From: Pleurostoma richardsiae
Lineage: Eukaryota > Ascomycota > Sordariomycetes > Calosphaeriales > Pleurostomataceae
Assembly: GCA_030052745.1 (NCBI GenBank)
Contig: JANBVO010000010.1
Location: 310,001-374,000 of the forward strand
Length of the DNA stretch: 64,000 bases
Direction of reading: 5' to 3'
The notes under the pieces are model-generated. The model ran no database searches. It was not told the origin of the DNA and saw nothing but the letters and a program-made list of their open reading frames with translations. Below, in pieces: positions 1 to 10,900 of the stretch. How positions within the stretch are numbered: the stretch's first letter is position 1; each line of letters begins with the position of its first letter. The translations under genes were made by a program, and so were the position numbers.

Positions 1-182
1 TGGCCGATGACCGGGAAAGGTCAAAAGAAGCCCCAAACCTTTCTTCCCCTTAGAAATCAATTTGTCGCTCACATTGAACGACATGCCGCAAACCATAAGA
101 GATGTCCCAGAAGAGTTTCGCAATCGCTGAGGCCAGGCACATGCGTGAAGCATTACCAGCCACAAAAGAATCTGCGTTGTCT

Positions 183-1270
183 TTATCCGTGATATGGAAC
201 GAACCAGCCCGAGTACGGCACCAATCTGAACAAGGCCATCGTTTCAATTTCCCGAGGAATATGTTCAAACTCGGCAACCCTATATAGGTAGCCGCGGGGT
301 CTGAACGCAGCGACGAAATGCTTGAGCCAGTCGATGTAGTCCACTGAGATGGACGAAGGTGCACCAGTCGTCGGCGGGCCGACCTTCCAACGCATCGGCT
401 CAGACCAGTCCGCCCATGCCATTGAGCGCTTGCGCAGCGCACGGTATCCACGGACTTGGTGGAACAGCTTGAAGAGATCCTGAGACTGGGCCATGCACGG
501 GCATATGAAGACGATCCGTTGCAGACATGGACGGTTTTCGGTAAGGTATCTGAGGTACTCCAGTACCAGATTCTCGTGGCGACCTATGTCTTTGTAGTTG
601 AGGCTTATACCGACGTTCTGGATGTCTTCGAGTTCAGGGCCACAAGGTTCCAGGGAAAGTTCGGGCCGCGAGTAGGAGGCGACCTGTTGGACTGGTAACG
701 GCGAGGTAATCCACCGTGTATTTGGAACGTTGACTGCGAATATATCCTCTGAAACGTCAATGTGAATGCTGCCTATGATAGGGACGACACCTGCCACGGG
801 ATTCATGAACGTGAAACTCGGAAACTCCAGCGCTGGTGGAAGCTCCTGGAGGGTTACGAATCGTGACTCTTTACAGATCGACAGCAAAGTGCGACGCTCT
901 CGGGTGAGCGTCGCAGTCTCCAAATCAGGTCTGTAGGACACACCCTCGTCTGTCAACTTCAGATCACGGTTGTTGGCGAGGGCATGACTAGTCAGGCCCA
1001 GATCAAAACGGTACACACGGATCCGACAAAGAGACCTGGCTGCCTCCTTCCAGATCATGGTCTGGAGCTCGTCAGGCAGGCGGTAGAATGGGAAATAACC
1101 CTGCATGCGTGAGTCGTTGGGTTTCGGAAACCGTGGAGGGAATGTAGCGTTTCTGTCGACGACAGTCGCTCCGTCCTAGCATAGCATGTTAAACAGTGAT
1201 TTCACGGCAGGCCCTTTTATTAGAGGAGATGAATTACCTGGATGTCCTGAATCTGCTGCGACGAGGCCAT
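183..1270 (-). CDS. 2EXR-domain protein, two exons
   Basis: Proposed structure: exon 1 1238-1270 (11 codons from the first in-frame ATG) and exon 2 183-1175, with a 62-bp intron 1176-1237 (GTAATT...GCTAG), giving about 341 residues. Near residue 35 stands the 2EXR core 'FPFYRLPDELQTMIWKEAA', the F-box-like helix typical of this large fungal family. It is followed by the usual 'RRTLLSICKESR' helix, where other members read 'LL.vCrESR'. 2EXR proteins have no established biochemical role. The F-box-like start suggests protein-protein interaction, possibly a ubiquitin-ligase adaptor, but that is inference. A second, diverged member lies 1.5 kb upstream on the same strand. The first exon rests only on splice motifs and phase; without it the protein would start at the Met encoded at 1104-1106. 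Confidence 0.75.
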
Positions 1271-2764
1271 TATGAGATGCGATATGGCTGTGTCTTGGTT
1301 GTGTGGGAGCGTGTTGTGTGAAGTTTGAACGATTGAACCCGGGCTTCTTTCAAAGAAGGCGGGAGTGTGGGCTGTGCGAGCTTCGAACAGAGCGCCGATA
1401 AGTTGAGACTCTGTAGCACTCACGCTTCGTCGTCTATGTGGAGAATTCGCAGAATGTACGAGATTGATGCCGAACCCACGCGTTTTCCAGAGTTAGTGGA
1501 AATGGTGAAGTCGATTAGGATTGTAGTTGTGTAAAACGACTTCGTGAGATTCACTCTTTGGCAACCGCAACCACACAAAGAAGCAGCAGAGTGTGATGAA
1601 TGATGAGTTTGCACTTCCTTTGAAGTTGATGGAAATGTCTGCTTGGTATAGAGTGTAGATGACCGGCGCGTTGGTGGATTTCACGCGACGATGATACGGG
1701 GAAGACGAAGGTAGAGGATGTGTTTTATAGAGGTTCAATGGAAGACACGAGAGTATAACGTGCCAAGGTTGGAAAGTTCACAAGTCGAGCTCTTCCAACG
1801 GGATAGAGCGTGAATAAGTTCGGCAAAAGGTGTGGATGGTAGGCGCGTTGAGGGATTGAACGTGTCGCCGATGGGTTGAGGAAGTCGAGAGGAAGACTTG
1901 TTTGACAGAGACACGAAAGGGATACGAGATACCTTAACGCGTCGACGTGGGAAATAACGAAACTAGGGTCTTCTCTTGGAGAGTTGCAGTTTGAGTTTAG
2001 TAAAGAGAGAGTGGATGCGGTTGGATTTGTTTGGCGGTGGTAGGAAGAAGGGCGGTAGAGGGTGCGGTTGGGAACGCGAGAGAACGTAATTCTGAAGGCG
2101 AGGCACGGAGGAAGAGACGCGAGGAGACTCGGTAAAGCAGGAAGGTGCCCTGAGAGGAGGAAGAAAAAGGCAGGTGCCCTTTTTGGGTCGCGGGCGTGTC
2201 ACTGCTCGAGCGGCTTCCTCTCTCTTCCACGCTTTTTCTCGCCCTTTGTCACTCGAGGAGAGCCCGTCGGCGAGGCAGGCACGCACGCAAAAAACATCAA
2301 AATAAAATCACTCGTGCACTTTGAAACCCGTTCTCTTCTTACTTGGGAAGGCACGCCAGTATCGTACTCTGTGTAGTTCCAGATCCGGCATCTCGACCTC
2401 TTCTAGCAACCTGATCACATGAACTCAAAGGGAGTCAAGTAAACAGAGGCACAACTGAATATTAGTTCCAATATTATCCCAAAGAGGAAATGAGACACAA
2501 TAGAAACTCTGTGATCAATTCTGCGGTCTAGGGCGTGCGACTAAATCCCTTGTAACCGTTTTCTCTAGTATCGCCCACGTTAAGTCCAAGTTACTCTACA
2601 AGACAGAATTCCCCAGTCTCTGCCATGTCATCAACTTGATCTCTGTTACTGCAGATTACCTCAAAAATAGAGTTGATTATCCCTTCTGTGGCTCTTTGCA
2701 GCAAGACTTCTAGGAACAAACGCATATTTGCGGATCCAGCAACAGACCGCCCTAGTCCTCGTGC
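1271..2764. other. Intergenic, upstream of the first 2EXR gene
   Basis: This stretch separates the two minus-strand 2EXR genes. It contains purine-rich runs around 1,830-2,290 and a slightly AT-richer tail at 2,400-2,700. Only short open frames occur, and none resembles a known protein. It presumably holds the promoter and leader of the downstream gene and the 3' UTR of the upstream one. Confidence 0.5.
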
Positions 2765-3949
2765 CTAGTCTCTGAAAGCCTTGCCCTCCGCTGGGCACAA
2801 GGGGAATCTGTAATCTGGCTCCTTCATGCGACGAACCACGCGAATGTCGATGGAGCGCGCCCATTTCTCGTAAGACTTCCCGCTGCTCGCGTCTTCCTCC
2901 TGGCCACGCATGTCGAAGCGCTCCTCCAAATACAGTCGGCAGTCGTCCATATCTACCGGGCGCTTGTCAAGCTGGACCTTCTCGAGCCCGAATCGATCGA
3001 TGTCCTCTGCCCACTGTGCCCATTCTGTCCACGCAAACCATTTCTTGTAGACCATGGAGTCGGGATATCTCTTGGCGTAATCCCGGGCGTTCATGGTCCA
3101 CATGAGCCTGTCATGGCGGTTGTCTCGCTCCTCCGACAGAACAGGATCCACCAGGTAGAGGCGTCTCAGGCCAGGGAAATACATGAGGAAGTCGGCCATG
3201 TAGTCGTCGAGCTTGTATCCAGCGTAGACAGCGCCGCAACCATCCGTCTCAACCTCGAGGCCGAGATTTCTGACTTGAGTAAAGAGGCTGTGAGAACATG
3301 TGGTCTGGAGCCATTCTAGCTGCTCAACACCCAAGTTGACGATGTTGAAGATGTCTCTGAACGCGTTGAAATGAAGGATCCTGTCGGAATGCGGAGAGAT
3401 ATCATCCCACGGGCTAGAAGCGAGGCGGACAGCGTTGGGAAGGCATTGCAGAACATTTTCCCGTGCCATGCGGCAAGATCCGAGCAGTGAGCGAGTCATC
3501 TGGGTGGCTTTCTTTGTCTCGAGAGATGGCTCATAGTAAACAATGCCGTCGTCGCGCATCACTGGCATGAACCTGTACATGTAGAAGCGTGGGATGGCTG
3601 CCTTCCAAATCATCTGCTGCACCTTCTTCGGCAGGTCCGAGAAACGATATAAGGTAGCTGGGGGTAGCTGCTCCATCGGGGCTTCCTGGGCAATCGGCGA
3701 AATGAAGGATTCTGGTTCCACCTGTTGCTGCTGCTGCTGCTGCTGCTGCTTTGCGATGGCTGCAATGGCTTCCTGAATAGTTAGGATTTTGATGGGCGTA
3801 CGTAATGGAATGGCGACCTCAAGGATATCTTGCTCGACTGATCGCTTCATGCCATTTCCAGGAGTCTTCTGTATGGCCTGTGGGCGGTGTTCGAGAATGG
3901 CTTTCGAGACGGCTGTCGGGCAGCTGGTTGTATTCTGTGAAGTCGACAT
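2765..3949 (-). CDS. 2EXR-domain protein with polyglutamine tract
   Basis: Single exon of 394 residues. A low-complexity N-terminal part carries about nine consecutive Gln (residues ~67-75). The 2EXR core 'LYRFSDLPKKVQQMIWKAA' follows near residue 100, then the 'TRSLLGSCRMARENVLQ' helix, where CRESR-type residues are replaced by CRMAR. The C-terminal half is rich in Trp, Tyr and Asp and has no motif I recognise. The family match is good, but the cellular role of 2EXR proteins is unknown. It lies head-to-tail with the smaller 2EXR gene at 183-1270; the two share only the core, so any duplication is old. No intron is needed, and the first ATG has an open frame through to the stop. Confidence 0.8.
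   Translation of the reverse strand: MSTSQNTTSCPTAVSKAILEHRPQAIQKTPGNGMKRSVEQDILEVAIPLRTPIKILTIQEAIAAIAKQQQQQQQQQVEPESFISPIAQEAPMEQLPPATLYRFSDLPKKVQQMIWKAAIPRFYMYRFMPVMRDDGIVYYEPSLETKKATQMTRSLLGSCRMARENVLQCLPNAVRLASSPWDDISPHSDRILHFNAFRDIFNIVNLGVEQLEWLQTTCSHSLFTQVRNLGLEVETDGCGAVYAGYKLDDYMADFLMYFPGLRRLYLVDPVLSEERDNRHDRLMWTMNARDYAKRYPDSMVYKKWFAWTEWAQWAEDIDRFGLEKVQLDKRPVDMDDCRLYLEERFDMRGQEEDASSGKSYEKWARSIDIRVVRRMKEPDYRFPLCPAEGKAFRD
3722..3752. repeat. CTG/CAG triplet tract (coding, polyGln)
   Basis: About nine near-perfect CTG units on the plus strand, read as CAG/CAA glutamine codons in the minus-strand 2EXR gene. A tract of this kind is prone to length variation between strains. Confidence 0.9.
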
Positions 3950-4941
3950 GACGGAAGAACTTCATTCACAGAGCGGTCAGAACGATGTCCTTTTGAACTT
4001 TGACCTAATAAGACCTTGAAATTGTCAGTTTCTAGCCTTGATGCGTCAACGCCGGAATTGTTCATGCTCGTGTATCGTATGCTGGTCGGACGAGCGTTCT
4101 CGTTGGAGATGGCAAAGCGTCTGGAGGTGAAAGTATGTCGACGGGTTCATCTCGACTTACAACGCAGGATGTTGTAACCTTCAGTCAATTATGTCTGGCC
4201 AATTTGAACGACTCGGCCTTCTTTGAAGAAGTCCTCGGGTTGTAAGGATTCGTGGATGCGCAACGTGTAAGTGTCCTAGTCATTTACGGCAGGTCGCGAC
4301 GAGAGGTAGCATCACACCTTTGACGAGGTATGCGAGCAATATGGATTTCGACAGAGAGAGATATTCGATCAAGCATAGGAGGTAGGTACTTCCAGTGACA
4401 CACTGGAAGAAATATTCGGGTACCTACCTAGTACCCAGGTACTTTATTCTGCCTGCTGTCGCTTTCACTTCTTTCTCACCTTGTCCTCTCTGCCACTCCA
4501 TCCTCAGAAGCTGGCCTCCAGTATCAGCCTCAACTCACCTTCAACACCAGATTATTATCACAGCCTATCAGATAATTTGAAGCCCAGTTTGAGTAGCACT
4601 GTGTCTTTCTTCCTCCTTTTATTTCCCTGCCAAAAGAGGTACGTACCTAGATTTTATTTTCCGAGTTTGGACAGTTCCTCTTTCCATGCCTGCTCTCATC
4701 CCTACTTCCTTTGCTCAACAGTAAAGTCTTTCCACAACAAATTCACAACCTTCCGATAATAGAAGCTCACAACCCATTTATTGTGCAAGCTTCACGCCTA
4801 CCAAGAGAGCTTTGTCGAACCAGAACCCTACAAAGCAGCCGTGCTCCGAGACCTCTAAGACACATAGAAGCCGTCTGTCAACTCAAAGCTCTTCGCTCTG
4901 GCTTCATTTTACTGCGTTGTTCTTAGCTGCCGTTAGAAACC
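3950..4941. promoter_or_regulatory. Divergent intergenic region, 2EXR / BIR genes
   Basis: The two flanking genes point away from each other, so both promoters must lie here. Near the BIR gene are CT-rich tracts (about 4,590-4,640), typical of filamentous-fungal promoters and leaders. Several GGTACC-like motifs and a nested inverted repeat (4,381-4,428) sit about 0.5 kb upstream of the BIR start codon. I see no clear TATA box. Confidence 0.5.
4381..4428. repeat. Nested inverted repeat
   Basis: The inner arms cttccagtg (4389-4397) and cactggaag (4401-4409) are a perfect 9-bp inverted repeat around a 3-base loop. The outer arms ggtaggtac (4381-4389) and gtacctacc (4420-4428) are also perfectly complementary. 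The structure could fold as a two-part hairpin. It lies in the BIR gene's upstream region. Confidence 0.85.
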
Positions 4942-6387
4942 ATGCTGACTCTACCCTGGCCCACTAGCACCTTCCTCCTGCCATCGGGCGCTCTCAATAC
5001 CATCCTCCGCTTCCTAGCCATCCTCGCTCTCCTCCTTTACATCGCCCACCAGATCAGGTCCATCGCAGCAAGCCTACCGGCAATGAAGCTCGCTGGCGCC
5101 AACCTCTACGAGGTCCGCCTCGGCACCTTCAAAACCGAGAGCTGGAGCCGCTTCCACCCGGCCCCGGAGGTCCTCGCCGAGGCCGGCTTCTACTGCACCC
5201 GCGCCGTGGTGACCAACCTCCTGAGCACGACCTGCTACGACTGCGGCGTCTTCATCAGCATCTGGTCAGAGACGGACGACCCGTGGGTCCGCCACTACAA
5301 GCTGAGCCCCTTCTGCCGGCACGTCAGCGCGGAGGCGCTGGAGGACCGCACCTGTCGGCGCTGCCACCGGGTGTTCCCGTCGTCGTCCGTCGTCCTGCAC
5401 CACTTCCAGGAGGCCCACAAGGCGGAGACACAGAAGGTCCTGGAGAGTCACTTTGTCACAATCGAAGCCGGGGCTGGCGACACTGTGAGCCCGCGGAATG
5501 CGATTTCGCAGGATCTAGAGCGCAAGCACAGCGTCTCGCCGGTTCCGTGGCCGCTGGGCCCTCGCTGGGGTGGCAGCGCACGGCCGGAGGTTGATGAGAA
5601 CATAACAGATCGGAGCGCCTCCGAGTGGCAGGCGACGCCATCGCCGCTTCCGAAGAAGGAAGAGAAGCACACTTCAAAAGGGAGTTTCGGCTTTTGGGGC
5701 ACCGCACCTTCACCGGCCGTGAAGAAGGAATACGACTCGGCGACAGAGTGGAGCTACAATCCGAACGACCGCAAGCGGCCTCAGCAGCAAGGACTGAACG
5801 GGCCCACACATGCGCCTCGCGATACTCCCTGGGGCAGGTTTGAAGGACGGTCCATGGATCACGTACCTTGGGCGACCGAGAAGCAACCCCAAATGAGGCA
5901 TTTTGCCCCGGTCGTCAAGGTGGAGGAAACTGCCGCGCACAACGAGTCTTCCATAGCATGGCCTACCAGTACCCGCCTCAACCGCTCCCCCTTCCCCGAC
6001 GCCGAGGGCAACTCGCGGGCCAAGCCCATCCAGCTCTCCTCAACCACCAACTCACCCGAAGAGGAGTACGACGACTGGGATCCCCAGACACCGCCGGCCC
6101 CGGCCGCGCGTGGAGCAGGGACAACCTCGGACCTCATCTCCCTGGACACCGTCTCGACAGAGCGGGTCTGCGGGTGCCCCATGGCCATCAGCCCCGTCAT
6201 GGTGGTCGCCGAGATCGAACCGGGCGCAGCCGCCGCCGCCGCCGACGGCAAGCAGCAGCATCAGGGCTTCACCATCATCTCCGGCAGCCAGCTGCAGGAC
6301 CTCAGATTCTACGCCCGGCACATCACCGAGATCGCGCGCGAAATTGAGCAAGCCGAGCTCGCCAGCGGCAACAAGAAGGCACTCTGA
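4942..6387 (+). CDS. Membrane-anchored BIR-domain / C2H2 zinc-finger protein
   Basis: Single exon of 481 residues. Residues ~17-38 form a hydrophobic segment (probable membrane anchor). Residues ~59-128 match a BIR (baculoviral IAP repeat): Arg59, 'GTF' and Trp68, then 'LAEAGFY', then Cys98-x2-Cys101-x16-His118-x6-Cys125 with 'DDPW' before the His. The order and spacing are those of the BIR zinc site. A C2H2-type finger follows at once (Cys138-x2-Cys141, His153/154, His159). The rest (residues ~175-440) is Ser/Pro/Lys-rich and looks disordered, with a short helix-like end. BIR domains bind IAP-binding-motif peptides or chromosomal passenger partners. The fungal ones I know are Bir1/survivin-like with two BIRs and no membrane anchor. 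The family call is strong; the function is unknown. Confidence 0.8.
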   Translation: MLTLPWPTSTFLLPSGALNTILRFLAILALLLYIAHQIRSIAASLPAMKLAGANLYEVRLGTFKTESWSRFHPAPEVLAEAGFYCTRAVVTNLLSTTCYDCGVFISIWSETDDPWVRHYKLSPFCRHVSAEALEDRTCRRCHRVFPSSSVVLHHFQEAHKAETQKVLESHFVTIEAGAGDTVSPRNAISQDLERKHSVSPVPWPLGPRWGGSARPEVDENITDRSASEWQATPSPLPKKEEKHTSKGSFGFWGTAPSPAVKKEYDSATEWSYNPNDRKRPQQQGLNGPTHAPRDTPWGRFEGRSMDHVPWATEKQPQMRHFAPVVKVEETAAHNESSIAWPTSTRLNRSPFPDAEGNSRAKPIQLSSTTNSPEEEYDDWDPQTPPAPAARGAGTTSDLISLDTVSTERVCGCPMAISPVMVVAEIEPGAAAAAADGKQQHQGFTIISGSQLQDLRFYARHITEIAREIEQAELASGNKKAL

Positions 6388-7994
6388 TCTTGCCGTTGCG
6401 GGCTGGGGAAAGGCCGTTTCTCACTCGCGGGTAGCTGTACAAATGGGGCGCAGCGCGGAGTAAGGACACGAAACGCACGCCTGGCGAAAGGGGCGGGCAG
6501 CTATGGTATCAAATACAAGGCAGGAATGATAAGCGAAATCCATGGGATTTGCTCGCCTTTGGTAGCAGTTGATGACTCTGGAACTGCTTGCGGGAAGTTT
6601 GAGTACCGGGTCTCTATAGAAGAGTTACCAGAGCAGCGAGGTGCTACATGACGTTGATTTCTACAGACTTTGAGGCTATGATATCAGTCTTGTCTTGCAT
6701 GGACTTGCTGACGGGATATTTGCGTCTGCTAGTTGGCCATCGCCATGGAATAAGCGGTCGGAGACTTGCCGTGGGCACAAGTATCACAGCATCACACTCG
6801 ATAGCAGAAGGCAACGAAAGACTAGGTAAATCAAGTTCATCAGTCGTCAGCTATCCGCCCGCCTGCTTTTCCGCGCCCTAGCCAATGGCTACTTGATCCC
6901 CTCTCCCTTTAGGCGGCTCAACAAGGCAGCGCACATGCGCTTATACACAAGTGGTATCTCTGATCTAGGTAAATAGGTATTTCGAGGACATCCTGCCCCC
7001 TGCCGTGCCCCTCTACCATCCCGAGCATGGCCTCCGTATCCGCCCACAGCGACTCACGGCACGCGAGAAAGAAGGAGCCCCTGGACTGGTCGAGACTCCG
7101 ACCGATTTCCAACGCCAGACTTTTTACCCCTTCATCCGTCCCTGCCACACACCAGGGGAAATCCAACAAGTAAGACAAGAAGACAATATCGAAACAATGG
7201 AGCCAGCAGGTCATGACGGCCTCCACAGGGTGTAGACTAAAAATTACCCAGAAGTCCAAAGAGGTATTGATGTGCCCGGCTCCTTCGAACTCCTTCCAGT
7301 GCATCCCACTACCATCCATAACCATGCCGATGTCCCACCGGATATCTTCACCAAAAGAGAGCGTAATAGAAAGGAGACCGACAGCGAACAGACGGGATGG
7401 GGAAATGAAACAGCCTTTTTGAATGTGGTGATTGCTGGTGGGTAATCATCCAGCCGGAGTAGGGGGGAGAAGGCGTGGGCCTCCGCACCTATGATGATGT
7501 AACAGTCTTGATGCTTTTGCTGCCAAGCCCATCTGCCGTCTTCGCGAAATGATGTATCGTAGAATACAGGCCCTTCACAGGGTTCGACGATCGGAGGAAG
7601 CGCAATGTGTGTGCTCCGAGTCCCCGACCAGCCATGTGGTGAATCATAGCTCCGATGATGCGGAACTATGTGCCAGGAGTGAGCTGCGGACAAGACACAA
7701 AATCCAGCGACCCCAGCTGAGTGTAGAAAAGCAAAAATACACTCTCCAACTGACATGATGAGATAATGGATGAGACGTATGGCGGTATCCGGCCTGCTGC
7801 TGCTGACGTCAAAAAGAAAAATATTGGGTATCAAGAGAATTGTGAAGTATTGAGGAATCCAACTTTGTCCGAGAAGAGATGCGATCGTTCTTCAAAAAAA
7901 TGAATATGTCATGATCATGGCGTGTGGTGTCTCGTATGTTTGCTATCACCGCGTGACGGATGAGCAGCATTGAGAGAACAGGGCTGTGGAGGGC
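6388..7994. other. 3' flanks of convergent genes, with a doubtful locus
   Basis: The BIR gene (plus) and RasGEF gene (minus) converge here. The only protein-like sequence is the uncertain minus-strand locus listed at 6918-7756. The remainder shows nothing I can identify. Confidence 0.4.
6918..7756 (-). CDS. Possible hypothetical gene, structure uncertain
   Basis: Two long minus-strand frames overlap here: an upstream one from an ATG at 7756, and a downstream one ending at 6918. The downstream frame contains a plausible intron starting GTAATT after '..NTSLDFW' and ending GTGTGGCAG before 'GTDEGVKSL'. It continues with a compositionally normal stretch ('LALEIGRS', 'FFLACRESLWAD'). I could not find a single clean exon chain linking the two frames. 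The locus may be a real multi-exon gene, a decayed gene or chance. No domain is recognised with confidence; 'CRES' recalls the second helix of 2EXR proteins, which is weak evidence. Confidence 0.25.
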
Positions 7995-10900
7995 CTAAAC
8001 AGCAGCTGTAGTAGGCTTGTCGCCGCCTCCTCGCATCCAGCCGAAGAGGTCAGATTTCTGTCCATTACCCGCAGGTGCAGGGCCCTCGACCGGGGTTCGC
8101 AGCATCTGAGTCTCCCTCGGTTCGAGCAGGAGGCTCTTGCGGTAATACGATACCTGCACGTTGTTGCCCTGGGACTCGGCCTCCCGGACGCGGACGATCT
8201 GGGCCTGGATCCATTCCTGTAGCTCAGGAACCTCCGTCAACCGATATGGTATCTGGAACCGCTGAAGCTCACCAATGATCTTCGCGGTTCGCGTGTGCTT
8301 ATCAAAATTGACAACGGTCAATTCGCTGCTTCCGTCGGTACCAGGCAGCTGCTTGGTAGGGGGGTTGCCGATATCAACAAAGGTAAGGTCCGTCAAGAAC
8401 ATGCCCTGGAAGGGGAGGCAAGGTGGGACGTGGTCATGGAGACGCGCGCGCAAGACTTTGTTGTTCTGAGATGGCTCCACGATGGCTTGAAGCATCTTGA
8501 GCGTCTCCTTTCGCTTAGGGGAAATGATGTCCCAGGTCCTTCGGAGCCTGGTGATGGTCGAACTGTTCAAGCTGCAGATGATGGCCATGAGAGCATCATA
8601 GTTGTGGAGCTCGAGACATTGGTGTGCAATCTTGATCCACTGCTTGATCACGCTGGCGCGCTTCTTAACCTCGTTGTAGTGCAGGATCGTCTCTGCGACA
8701 AGATTCGACAAGTCTGTGGAGAGAGCGGTCATGGCCTTGACGTTGGGTGAGTCAACGCCGCCCCTCTTCATCCACTGTGAGCCAAGGAGTTCCTCCGGCA
8801 TGATTGAGCAGAAAATGCTCATTTGCTTAATCGTCAGCTGGCGCGCAACCTCTAGAGGATCGAAATCCAGCACGATGGGGCAGACGCCGCCTGTCTTCCA
8901 GTTGTGTAAGAAGTTAATCTGGCTCTTGCTAATATTGGGTGCTGGAAGAGGAGTATCGGCGGGGATGTATTGCGAGACAGAAGTATTGGTCTTGCCCATC
9001 GATGAGACAAGCCGTGGGACCAGAGTCGCACCACCCGTTGAGGCAACCCGCTGTGTCAGCTCCAGGAGGCGCTTACCAGCGGATGGCAGGACAGAGGCGA
9101 GATTGAATTCGGCGAACGGCTCAATGAGAGACAGCGCCTCCCGATCTGTCTCATCCCGCCAGTGCGACTCCAGCCACCCCTTGAAGACGTTGTAGACTCG
9201 TAGACGGACGGGAGCCGCCATGTGTGGAGAGTCACCAACATATTCGAATCGGTCGATGAGGGCCTCGGCGAGTTTGATTGGTGTGCAGAACAGTCTGAAA
9301 GTCAGGTAGAATGTGGAGACAAACATGGCATCAGGGGTGGATTCGTGGGTAGTTAATCGCTCGACCAACGCCGGGAGAGAACCACCAGTGACCTGGCCCT
9401 CTTTGTTGAACATCAGCTCGTGAGCAAATGTCTTCTCCAGAAGTTTCGATTCGACGTCATCAACCTCTTCGGCAAGCGTCGAGCTGCCCGTTGTACTTAG
9501 CTCGGACATAGATGGTTGGCTCTTCGGAACTAAGGCGTGATCGGGAGTAGTGGCTCGGGTGGACGTCCGCGATACGAGGCTCGCTTCTGAGTCTCGGCTG
9601 ACGTAGGAGCTGCCGGTTCCAGAGCTGGATGCCGTCATGCTCTCGGAGCGGAAGGAAGAGGTGAAATCGCTGTCATGACCAGCAGAATGCTCCGATGAGC
9701 TATATTCGTCTTGTGGGAGGAGCGTAGTGGACAGTCTCGGGAGAGGAGGCAACGCTGGCCGGAGCGAGGACACAGAAGAGGCCATGCTCGAGGCCGTATC
9801 CTCGACAAGAAGGGACTGCGGGCGAGAGGTAGTCGGGGAGCTCTGCGTCTTCACTACATAGGTGTCGGTATCGGCAGGAGACGTGATCTCTGGGACTTTG
9901 GGAAGAGGCTTATCGATCGACAAAGCCGGGGGGCGAGGCGCGTGTGCCGGAGACGCGGTCGCTGTAGTAGCTGCTGCGGGCGTCTCGGATACGGCTGATG
10001 ACGAGGCGTTGGACTCTACAACACTGGCAACATCGCTCATCGCGACGCTTTTTTCTTTCTCTTCCTCGATCATATCCAACACGTCAAGATCAAGATCGAT
10101 GCCGAAGGCACCGTTGTCGAACTCGAATTCAAAGTCGCCTATTCTCTCAATCACCCATTTCGTCTTCGCGACGCACTCGCCTGTAGCTCTCACACAGCCG
10201 GTGGCGGCATAGAGCAAACGGCTGTTGTCCTGGGGCATAATAACGTCGGCTACGTCCGGCTCGGCGTTAACCAGTATATCGCGCGCTGCATGCACCAGAT
10301 CTCGAATCCGGTCATACATGGCGGCTCGAGGCTCGTCCAGCAGCTCCTTCGTCAGCGAGCTGTGTGCGCACACAACGTCAACAACGACGAGGAGCTCTCC
10401 GCCCGAGGTTGCCGACTGTTTAATTGCCAGAGCCAAGTGTGGTCTCGACTGGGACTGCAGGTGTAATCGTCCAATGAAAGATCCAAGGTAGGACAGGAAA
10501 GTGTCATGACTGGCTGTCAAGCGTTCCGAAACCAGATTCTGCGGCCGCGACAGAGGTGACGGTCCGGCCAGTGAAACTCGGTGTGAGATGGTTGAAGACA
10601 AGCGATTGATTTGTATCGAACTGTTCTGAGACAGCCGGCGCGGATTTGTACCCGAGGTGTAGACGGCGGACAGGCGTTTGTTGGTGGGATTTGGCGTTTG
10701 TGCTGCGTCGCTTGGTCCCAGTGAAATGGCTTCGGCGGTCAGCCCAGTCGTATCCGCACGGGAGGCGGCATCAGCCATCTGCTGGCTACCGTCGAAGGAC
10801 CCCGAATCTGCAGGTGGCGTGGGCGGGATGTAGGACTCCTCGACCAGTGTGGCCATAACTGTTATTGCCGGCGCTCGCAACCGCCTGTCTTCCTCGAGGA

